Part shown: in pieces, positions 22,234-32,115 of the stretch | Position numbering within the stretch: the stretch's first letter is position 1 | How the letters are laid out: each line of letters starts with the position of its first letter | Assembly: GCA_029449245.1 (NCBI GenBank) | Contig: JANATF010000004.1 | Location: 868,001 to 932,000, forward strand | Direction: 5' to 3' | Length of the DNA stretch: 64,000 nucleotides | Origin: Mortierella alpina | Taxonomy: Eukaryota > Mortierellomycota > Mortierellomycetes > Mortierellales > Mortierellaceae | The notes under the pieces: model-generated | Told to the model about the DNA's origin: nothing | Seen by the model: only the letters and a program-made list of their open reading frames with translations | Database searches by the model: none | Program-made: the position numbers and the translations under genes

Positions 22234-25138
22234 CTACTCGTCTCCCCCTTCACCTTCATCTTCAGACACCACATTCTCGGGCGTGCTGGCTCTACTTCCG
22301 CTCAATATCCTCTCTGCCTCTGATAAGCGATGTTCGGCCACAAGGATGTTGGCCGTACTGAATGTACTCAAGTAGAGTAGATCGATTCCAGCCTCTGTCA
22401 ACGGTCGTGCGACTGAATGGATAATACCATACTTGTCTAGAAGTGTCCAGAAGTTATATAGGATCAGAATTACATCGCTACCTATCTCTCGCAAGAGTGC
22501 AATCGTAAGTCAAGGTGCCTTACCGAGGCCGAATCGTTGCAGATCCAATTGAATAAGACGGAGGGGGCACGTCTCCATATCCATGAACAACTCATGCTCC
22601 TCAAATTCGTCGAGAATGTACGTGTCCGTGATCATCGACACGCATTCAGATGTCGCAGTGAAGGAAAAGAATCGCGGGGCTTCACGCATAGGTCTGTGAT
22701 GATGGCCAAAGTCAAGACGTTGCATTAGCTTGACAAGTACCTGCCTCGCGTCGAAGACACCGACGCAGAAACGCAGCGATAGCCGAACACGCTAGCTTAC
22801 TGTCTTCCTGAGCGAGTAGCTTCCTCCTTGACCTTGTCGTGGTAAAACAAAATCTTGATAATTTTCAGTATCCAAGGTTGATGCCCCGTCTCCAGCTCGG
22901 TGTTCAACCCGACACAGCGTAGGTTGTTCTCGGGTAAGGTGCGAATAGCCTGCTGTCGAAGCTCCAGTGTTGTTGCAGTCGTTGGTGAGGCTTTGGCCAA
23001 CTGCATGTCGTCGTGCGCTCGCTCGTTCCCTGCAAAGTTCTCGGACCAGGCCGAAGCCTCCTTGTCATGCCGCTGAGCAGAGATAATATCGAGTGGTAAT
23101 ACCTGTTTGCGATCCATGCCCTCTGTATCCTCTTCACCATCGCTCCATGAGCCTCGTGATCCTGGAGGAGTTGCCAAGCCCAGTACAGGTGAGTGCTTCA
23201 TCTGGTGTAGCCGCTCTCCATAGTCGTTGCTGTTATCGCCTGAACACTCCTCTTCCTGTATGTCGTGAATATCATATTTCCGGAAGCGGCGTCCGTCAGG
23301 AGAAAGGATTTCGGATGAAGTGGGGCCTGACTCCTCATCGCATGCAATATGCAGCCCGTTTTTCGAGAGCGTAGTGAAAACGATTGGTAGGCGACCCTCT
23401 TGGACCTAGGAGCAAGCGAAAACTGTTTACTCAGCATGCACAGTGGATATTTAGGTGGTTGTATAGGGCGGCATGCAAAACGATAATCCACTTACAAACA
23501 GCAAGTCTGTCTGGTATGTTGACATGTAAAAAATCGAGACTAGACGTTTTGTGATTCGTGTTAGCATGGTTGATGCATTAGCATGAGTCGACAGATCGGG
23601 TTAGACCCAAACACGAACCCTTCATCCCTTCATAACGCGTGTTCCTAATAATTTGAACTACAGCCTTTATCAACACACGAGGCCCGGGTGCCTCATTTTC
23701 TCTGTTCCAAAAACACCCGACAATACAATCTACTATCCCGCCACTTTCTTCGCCTTTATGAGCACCCTCCTTGTTGTCAGCCATCTCACTTTCTTACTCG
23801 CTTTTGCTCTCGCTCTCTCAACTGGGTTTGGGTGATAAACACATGAATAGTCAAAAATATTGTCCCGAAAGACGTGTGAGAGATTGATAAAGATCTAGGA
23901 CTCATTCTCCTATTGTGTGCTTTGTGTGACGATGCTCACAACGTGGTCCTCTCATCCCCCCAGCACAGTCCTCCTTTCAGTTGACATCATTTGCATGGCA
24001 CTAGCAGCACCAAGAGTGTTGATGAATAGCTCGCCAAGTCGAGTAGAACTCCCTCATATGAGCCATCAGGTGCTTTCTAAGTTGGCCTGCGATCCCATGT
24101 TCACAACGTGTGAGTATTAAGATTGTATATGCATGTTCAGGCAGTGTCTCCGTAGGAGGGAGCGCGAGCAAGAGCAAGAGAGAGAGAATAGAGAAAGAGA
24201 GGAGATCGGTACTGCACAAAGTGGAAAGAAAAAAACCACACATTCTCAAGGCCAGAGCTTCACTCAGTTGCCCATGTTGGAACCAACAATAGGTTCATAT
24301 CGAGAGCCTGGCTTGACATAACGCACATGCACACAAACATACACACATCCATGCATGTCGTCTGAGAAACGCATAAAGCCATCCGCCATTCATTATGCCA
24401 GCCAACAAACCAACAAACCAAATCTCTTTTGCAGCTTTGAGCACTTTTGCTGTTGTTACGTTGAGATGGCCAAGGGAGAAAACAAGGGTATTGAGTGACA
24501 CGTACCTCCAGCTTTGGCCAAAGGCTCGACTATCGTGCATATTCTCGAGGAGTTGAAGGTGTCATCTGCATGCAACGAGGACTTTTGGGTGAGTATTTCA
24601 AAGGTGTGACAAGAAACTGCAATGAGAAAAAAAGACGGGTGCCAACAGTAAATGCGCAGAAAAAGCTGTTACCATTGTCCACTTGAAGTGCACGATAGAT
24701 GTGGTTCGAGATCTCGAGCCCTGGGCAAAGGTCTTTAGTAAAGTCCCGCGCGATTGCCTCGGCATCTCCGAAGATCGATATTTCCAGAGAGTTGTCGATG
24801 TATGAGAACAAAGGATCCTCGCCGTGCTGTCTATGAGCATGGCTGGCCAAAAAAAGGGACAAATCGCATTGATCGTTATCAGTCACCTCAGTTCAGTCGC
24901 CCTTCTTCGCCTCCTCTTCATTCCTCGAAGGTGAGGGTCCACATTTGCCCTGAGCTCCGTGGCAGTCGACTCACTATGACTCCTGCAAAGTACTCTCAAG
25001 CAGGCAGTCTGCTATGTTTTCTTCTTACCTGTAGTCGCGGAAGAGGATATGTTTCAGGATCGCGTGGCTACAGGCACCAAGCTGGTCTCGAGGAAATCGA
25101 AGCAGGCGGAGCCGATCTGGCAGTAAAGAGACGGTCAT
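22234..25138 (-). CDS. CASTOR-like protein with two ACT_7-type domains
   Basis: Seven exons (25029-25138, 24673-24842, 24506-24565, 23496-23539, 22801-23405, 22524-22744, 22234-22487) splice with consistent phases into 487 residues. The N-terminal half contains LLPDRLRLLRFPRDQ, SLEISIFGDAEAIARDF and ICTIVEPLAKAGVSIFYMSTYQTDLLFV; the C-terminal half has RFFSFTATSECVSMITD and VARPLTEAGIDLLYLSTFSTANILV. The paired 'plA.AGIs.fylST..TdyiLV' strands are the ACT_7 signature found in vertebrate CASTOR arginine sensors of TORC1, which carry ACT pairs in similar order. A Ser/acidic disordered linker of about 150 residues separates the halves. Role as an amino-acid sensor is inference; ligand residues cannot be judged by eye. 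The intron at 23540-24505 is 966 nt and splits the Val of AGVSIF. Confidence 0.75.
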
Positions 25139-25959
25139 GATGACAAAATCAGAGAAGAGAAGAGAAAGAATAAAAAGTGCGAGTGGATTGATGAACAGAT
25201 GCCGGGCGCCTGATATGTGCTATGCTATGTTGAGATGTTTGCTGGTCGTTACTGGGCTGCAGAGTTTGCTGAGGCGCTGTGCTGTATGTTGCGGCTGTGT
25301 TGTGATGCTGAGTGTATGCTTTGGTGTGTATATGCTTGCCCTTTGCTTCGCTGTCAGAAACAGCAAAGAGACGAAGGGATGTGTCAGAGATAAAGTGGGT
25401 GGGCAAGAGCAGGGGGGCACATGTGAAAGAGGTCGTTGCTCAACAGAGAGGTCGGTTGGACGGAGCGGATGATGCAAAGGGCGACGGGAGTGCGGTGTCA
25501 GTGCGCAGAGGTGTGGACAGAGGCGTGGGCAGGCTCGCTTATGAGGCTGTACGAAGAAGGAAGATGGATGAGGAGGATCCGGCAGGTAGAAGGAAAGGGC
25601 GTACAGAGAAGGAGAAGAGAAAGAAGGAGCAAAACGAGAGGTCGTACAGCATGTTGATATACAATGCCGTGAGTCAAACTTCTCAAGCCAGAAAAATAAA
25701 TGATATGGCAGTCGCCACATTGAAAAAAAAAAAATCAAACTCGTCTGCAGATACTAACAGACGTACAGACGTTTTGAGCTGGAGGCCTTTCCTTCAACAT
25801 CCACCATGCGAGAGCATACACAAAAGACCTCTGTGGGTCTGCTTTTATTAATGGTCTATCCTTTTCGTGAGACGCAACATGCTGTAAACGTCCTGCCAAA
25901 GGGTCGAATTCCGGTGTCGTGAGAATGTCCAAGGACCTGGGAGTGCATCGTGGACTTGT
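25139..25959. other. Intergenic region, CASTOR-like promoter / COX7a 3' flank
   Basis: Purine-rich on the plus strand from 25,430 to 25,740, with GAGAAG-type repeats. The plus frame 25312-25851 is a product of this composition and resembles nothing; no gene called. Confidence 0.55.
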
Positions 25960-26595
25960 TTAAGCCTTGACGGCGTTGTACTTGACGTAGAACTGCTCGC
26001 GCTGGGAGCGGCTGGAAAGAACGATCTTGTGCCAGAAGCCGTAGGCAGCGGCACTAGTTATTACAAACAAAACACAAGCCTTGTGTGAGTATCATACTTT
26101 GGTCATCGACAAACGTGTAGCACTGTAAGCTTTAAAGGTCCTGCGCTCCTTGGGCAAATATATAATGCATCCCGCTGATCCACCACGGCTGAAAAGTATG
26201 GTGATCGATAGTGAGGGTTCATCAATCCACGCGTCGGTCCACTCTGATATTCAGTTTACTTGGGTGCGGAATCCAGCTGCTTATCCTGTGCAAGCGAGAT
26301 GCCCATCCTGTTCAACAAGCTATAAGGAGAGCAGGCATAGCATACGTTCCGAGGGTGAGACCGATGCCGATGTGGGTCAACATGGACTTGCTATTGAATC
26401 AATGAAGGAAGGGGACGCATGGTTAGGGAGTGCAGAGACAACCAAATCCCGATCTGATGACTTGGGGCCATGTCCGGTGAGATCCAAGAGCTTGACACTT
26501 GGATCAAGCAGCCACGAGGTGGATCGAAGCTGCCGAATCAAGTCCAGTGCAGTGATCAATACGTACGAGAGCTGGTTCTGAACGGGGGCAATCAT
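25960..26595 (-). CDS. Cytochrome c oxidase subunit VIIa-like
   Basis: Small single-span subunit of mitochondrial complex IV (fungal VIIa/Cox9 type). Three exons, 26567-26595, 26346-26390 and 25960-26053, give only 55 residues: MIAPVQNQLSKSM, then the membrane stretch LTHIGIGLTLGTAAAYGFW and a basic tail with SSRSQREQFYVKYNAVKA. The GLxLGTxAAYGFW and RexFYxKY pattern matches the family, which is 55-60 residues long. There is no cleavable presequence, as usual for this subunit. It is divergent from the acyl-CoA dehydrogenase gene, with 733 bases between starts. It could be missed by annotation because of its size. Confidence 0.82.
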
Positions 26596-27328
26596 TTTGA
26601 ATATTTGAGTGGAGAGGTGAGGAAATGGTCCGCCTGATGATCGGGATTTTTTTAACCCCCTCCGCGCTAGCGCGGTGCAGGGAATTCCGACGCTGCAGCA
26701 AAATTGCGTCATGGTACGAAGGAAGGAGCAAGTGCTGTATATCGTCCTCTTCAAACACGGTGCCGCGTTTCGATGCCTCAACCTGTTCTACGAGGCCTCT
26801 GAGTAATCTTTCGACTTGAAGAGGCCGATAGAACGATGATCTGCAGGATGCATGGGCACTAGCACTGCCAGCTTTCCTATTGAGGACACATTGACAAAAA
26901 AGGCCATCAGTGAACGTGTCCCATGCCCATATTCTGCAACGCTTCGCCCCAATGCAGCCATGAATTCATGAAGTTTGAGCTCCGAGAAACTTGGGCCGGT
27001 CAAACTTTGAGGGGAACACTGGGATACAGTGCTGTAGATCATGCAGGACTGTGGGACTTGTGGGGGTAGCAATGGCTTCGGATCCGGGTAATTTCGTGCC
27101 TATGGCACGTGGAAGTAGTCTGGTACTACTCCTGGACAAGATTTCAAAGTTGCATTGCTACTTTTCTTCTCCACACCCCACACTTCCCATCGCGCTCATT
27201 CCTTTGTTGCCCTGCAGTCCTTCCTCAGTTCCTCATTCTCACGCACGCTTCGTCTGTTCCTTTCGTCGCTTCATCCCCTTACTCTTCTCGAAAAAAGTCG
27301 TAGCTCATTCGCTCACCCTTACAGCACA
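26596..27328. promoter_or_regulatory. Divergent promoter region COX7a-like / acyl-CoA dehydrogenase
   Basis: The region between two start codons that point away from each other. The last 170 bases before the dehydrogenase start are strongly pyrimidine-rich, as in fungal leaders. Both products serve oxidative metabolism, so shared control is possible, but no known site was recognised. Confidence 0.5.
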
Positions 27329-30026
27329 ATGGTTTTTGCAAGTGCCGACGTTGGCTTCAAGCAGGACGTCCCCGAGGTCCAGAACACCTTCCTCGAGGAC
27401 CCCGTCATGGCTTCAGTCCTGGAGAGACTCTTGCCCGCCCGTGTCCTGCAGGAGATAACACCGTATGCCCTCTAGAGTGACAGGCGTCCCTGCTGCAGTA
27501 CCCCGTGCCACTATCCCATACAGACCTCAGGCGTACTTTAACGAAGCTCCATTCCTCTGTCTCCACCTGATAGGGACCTTGTCCAGATCTGCGACTGGGC
27601 TAACACAGGTACAATCTTTTTGCCTCTTTATCTCTGGCACCTCTTGCCACCGCACTCTCTTCCTTCCAGCTGCGTCCGTCTTAAGTTTATGCTTCCCACA
27701 AACACTGAAAACATGCCGGACATGCCGGCTGCTGTAAAGTTCGATCGATCGCATGTGATTTTTCCGAGACCCGGTGCGGTGCTTCTAACAATCTTCTCGA
27801 CTCTCTCTCTCATATACACATTGTAGAGGGCGCGGCGCTGCTTGAGAGAATGGAAGACGACCAGCCCCGTCTTCGCCAGTACGACTCATGGTGCAGGTCC
27901 GACTTTACAACTCACTCTTGTCTGTGGATACTGCTGGCATGCATTGACTCGCCTCAGTTTTGCGTTTTCTAACGGATTGTGGTCCTATGTAATGTGATAG
28001 ACGCGTTGACGAGCTTTTGGTCACGGAAGCATGGAGCAAGCAAAAGGCCATTGCTGCTCGTGAGGGAGTCGTTGCCATCGCGTACGAGCGCAAGTACGGA
28101 CAGTATTCGCGTATTTATCAAATGGCCAAGTTGATGCTTTGGTCGACGGGTGCTGGACTGTATAGTTGCCCCATTGCCATGACTGGTGTGTGAGACCTAC
28201 CTGAAGGCAGTTGCTTGTGTATGTAGGATGCGTAGTGGATTTGTACTTATTTTTTTTATTGTGATACTCGAAACTGTAGATGGATGCGCTCGCGTCATTG
28301 AGCTCATCGGAACTCCAGAGATGAAGGAGCAGGTCTTTGCTAGACTTACAAGGTATGGGCCAAAACATAAAAAACGCCCTTCAACAGTTTGACAAGACCC
28401 ATTGCTCCATCTGTTGAATCTAATCACCAAAATCCACCTTGAATTAGTCGTGATCCTAGCAAGTTCTTCACCTCTGGACAGTGGATGACTGAGCGTCCAG
28501 GAGGAAGCGACGTGGGCCGTACGGAGACTCAGGCGGTCTGGGACGAGGAGAAGAAAGTATGGTCCATTTCTGGGTTCAAATGGTTCTCGAGTGCAACGGA
28601 CGCTGATGTCACCATGCTATTGGCAAGAACCCACGATCCCAAGCCCTCGGCAGCTCCTGGCGCTATGAAGGACGGTAGTAGAGGGCTGTCCTTATACCTG
28701 GCCAGAGTTCGTGACGACCAAGGAAAGTTGAATGGTGTACGCATCCATCGTTTGAAGGACAAGGTCGGAACGAAAGCACTCCCGACAGCTGAGCTGGAGT
28801 TGAATGGTATGGTTGCGCAACAAGTTGGAGACACCTACCGTGGTGTCAAGAACATCTCTGCTATCCTGAACATCACGCGCATTTATTGCGGCATGAACTG
28901 CACGGCTGTTATGCAGAAGCTTTTACTGGGAGCCAAGGAATATGCCCGCCGTCGCGAGGTAAGACTCGATCAATGCAACAGTGATTTATACATACCATGG
29001 CATAGTGATCATGAACCGACACTCATTGCTACTTTGTTTTTTTGATGTCTTAGGTCTTTGGTGCGTTGTTGAAGGATCAGCCTTTGCACCTCGCGACACT
29101 TGCCAATATGGAGCTTCAATATCGAGCCACCAGTCAGTTCACCTTCTATTGTGTTGCCATGTTGGGTCGGATCGAGGCCCTAGATAACAATCTGCCCGAG
29201 ATTAGAGACCGTGACATCCCTCTCCTACGTCTTTTGACACCCATCCTGAAGATCTGGAGCGCCAAGAATGCGTTCTATCTTTCGCAGGAGGCAATGGAGA
29301 GCTATGGTGGGCAAGGGTACATGGAGGAGACTGGAATTGGTCGTGCTATGCGGGACGTCTTGGTAAACACCATTTGGGAGGGAACCTCCAATGTCCTCTC
29401 CTTGGATTTGCTGCGTGTCATGGCCGAGACGAAAGGCGAAGCTATGCAATTGTACTCTGATGTAAGTTGCTGCAGTGATGTTTTGGTATCACTAATAGCC
29501 TAGCTAGGGGCATACCCGATAGCTGCAATCGAGTAACAGTCGTCGCTCTCTATTGCTCAAACATTAATAGACGATCCGCGGAATCATGGCACCGCTCAAG
29601 TCAAAGACACAGTGGATCCAATCCTCCAAGAGTCTTGAAGAGTGCCTAGTCCTGATCGCCATCCGCTTCACCTCATACGCTACAGCGGAGGGCCGCAAGA
29701 CTTTGGAGGCATCGGCGCGCGGGTTGTCGTTTGCCATGGCTGACGTGATTGCAGGCGCGTTGCTATGCCAGCATGCTGCCTGGTCCGAAGCCAAGGCCTT
29801 GGCCAATCCCACCGATAGCATTGCGTCTGCAGCGGCCAGGGTTGACAAGATCTCTGCCCAGAGATGGTGCGAAGAGCTGTACCGTCGTGTTGAGCATCAG
29901 ATGCAGTCGTTGGGAGAGAACGATCGCTATGAGCAAGATCAGCAGATGCTCTTTGCTCTTGCGGATGCGCGCGCAGCCTCTTCAAAGCAATCCACTCACA
30001 CGGACGCGCACGCGGCGAAGCTGTAA
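27329..30026 (+). CDS. Acyl-CoA dehydrogenase family protein (AidB-like), probably peroxisomal
   Basis: FAD-dependent acyl-CoA dehydrogenase family member. Eight exons (27329-27462, 27574-27608, 27827-27896, 28001-28185, 28280-28352, 28448-28958, 29054-29461, 29571-30026) join in frame to 623 residues. It begins VGFKQDVPEVQNTFLEDP, like the AidB branch; the flavin-binding block is FTSGQWMTERPGGSDVG with WFSSATDAD, followed by RLKDKVGTKALPTAELELNG and the C-terminal helical part with AMESYGGQGYMEETGIGR and NTIWEGTSNV. The protein ends AAKL, and AKL is an accepted PTS1 signal, so a peroxisomal location is inferred. AidB-type proteins often act poorly on ordinary acyl-CoAs, so the substrate is unknown. 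Introns are 57-220 nt. Confidence 0.9.
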
Positions 30027-30290
30027 AACAGCAGCGTAGCGTACTTGTCACTCTTATAAAACATTCCGCCAGTAAAAGGTGAATTGCTCTGCCTAACTTA
30101 TTACTGATGATGCAACATGGTTGACCACACGCACGGACACCAACGAGGCCCAGAAAAATTGCATAAAATCTCGCTTCAAGATGCACCATTGCTATGCTAT
30201 GCTATGTCGATCCGGAAAAAAGGATTGTGAAAGAGTAGGGCAAAGGCCATATTGCTTTTTATTTGCACAAGAGTGGGTGGGAGTGATTGT

Positions 30291-31459
30291 TTAATCGAAG
30301 AGACCTAGAGCGCACACAAAGATGAGTGTTAGTGTCAATGGTAGTCCACACACACAAAGTAGAAACACACAACGATGAAGAAAAGACACTTGTTTGATTG
30401 AACATACCGAATCCCATATCGTCATCAGACTCCTCCTTGGCCTCCTCCTTCTTCTCCTCGGCCTTCTCCTCGACAGCGGCGGCGCCAGCAGCGACGGCAC
30501 CACCGGCAGCGGGGGCGGAACCAGCAGCTCCGACGTTGGAGAGCATGGCGGCGACGTCCTTACCCTCGAGGGCCTTGGCGAAGAGGGAAGTCCAGATGGA
30601 CTCGACCTCGACGTTGGCAGCCTTCAAGAGGGTCTGGAGCTTGTCAGACTAATGATTTCAAACAATACGGAAAGAAAAAAGAGTATTCACGGTCAGCGAC
30701 AACAAGAACGTATAGAACGAGGCAAATGAACAATCGCAATGAAGAGAGGCGATGAGGCCAGGATTCTCCTGTCTGTTGGTGGGTGGGCCGTTCCGTTGAA
30801 GTGGCCGATTTTGTCGCAACAAGTGTTTGTTGGTTGGATCAAAGGGCTGAATCAGGATCACACCTCAGAAGAGAGTAACCAGTGTCTGATCGACCTCCTC
30901 TTTTCCAGATGAAATCCGATCCCGGAGTGTAGTTGATGCTGGGTCATCCCTGAGTACTGTTTCCACAACGAGTTGTTGTTGGCTTTCGTTGTTTGTTTTC
31001 CCACTGGCGATCCCCAAAGACAACCACCCCTCCAAGTGGCGTAATCCAGCATTTCGAACTGCGGATGATGGTTACGACAAGGCACCAACGATGATTGGAT
31101 TCGCCTGCAGTTCAAGATGCGGGGTGTTGCGTCGTTGCTCCTGTCAAGTGGGGGGGCTGATCGACGACTCGGTTGGTGGGTGTCCTTGGAAGAATGCCAA
31201 GGGATGATCTCTCTGATTCGAATCCCAGGTTCATTCGGTCTTCCCATATGATATGATATAATCCATCGATCCGACTTTGCGGGTGATAGTGTGCCATCCA
31301 TTGAAGTGTGCTGCTGGTTCATCCTGTCCATCCTCCATCGCTTCCCAGAGAAAAGAGAGAGAGGGGGCAAGAGGGCAAGGACCGATACTTAACGGTGATC
31401 TCGACGTTGTCGTCGGTGAGGATCAAAGCAGCGTAGCTCGTAGCGAGTTCAGAAGACAT
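30291..31459 (-). CDS. RPP1: 60S acidic ribosomal protein P1
   Basis: Stalk protein of the large ribosomal subunit that pairs with P2 and recruits elongation factors. Three exons, 31394-31459, 30408-30648 and 30291-30304, encode 106 residues. [22 protein letters not shown] is the P1-type start, followed by [19 protein letters not shown] and [20 protein letters not shown]. An Ala/Gly hinge and an acidic segment lead to the universal DDDMGFGLFD end; the last exon codes only GLFD and stop. The first intron is long for this genome (745 nt), whereas the second is about 100 nt. Confidence 0.96.
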
Positions 31460-32115
31460 TTTTGACAGAAGTGTAGCTGAAAAGAGAAGGATCAAACCCG
31501 CCGCCCACAGCTTCTAAATTTTTAACAACTCGATCGCTCGTCCCGTTAAGGGCTGCAGAGTGGTACACGGCAATCCAATATCTCTCTTGTAGAGTCTGCT
31601 CAGATCTGTCCAATTTCAGATATCGACTTCGGGGACCACTGCAATTCAAAAAACGCAACGACAACCAAAAAGACATATACAACCCTATGGGTTTGCACAT
31701 GCTGACAGCCTGACACAGCGACTCTGTTGCGGTCAAAAACACACACAAAAAGGCATTTAACAATTCATTCCTGAGGGGGGGGTCCATTCTTTTTGCGAGA
31801 GTGATATGTTTGTTACAAGTACAATCTAATTATCGCTACCATAGTTATTACAAAAGAACAGATCCAAAGAATAAAAAACAGCAGCAATAAAAAGGAGGGT
31901 GCTATGGGGTTTGTCAAGGAGAAGTGGCTGGAGGACTCTGCAAGAGAGCTCAAAAGAATAGAGAGGGAGAGAGAGAGAACGAGAAAGAGAGAGCCAGGAA
32001 GAAGTAAAAAAAAAATAAAAGCCTGAAGTGGGGCAAGTACATAACTCGAGGACCCGGCCTTCCTCCTTCTCCTTCCCCACGAGGATAACCCAAAAGAGAA
32101 TGCACAAATACAGCC
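31460..32115. other. Intergenic region, RPP1 promoter / cyclin 3' flank
   Basis: RPP1 promoter and the 3' flank of the cyclin gene, both on the minus strand. Contains an AGAG-rich stretch near 31,955-31,995 and poly-A runs; no gene seen. Confidence 0.55.

Noticed and set aside
25312-25851. 179-codon plus frame
   Set aside because: Arises from GA-rich sequence upstream of the CASTOR-like gene; unlike any protein.
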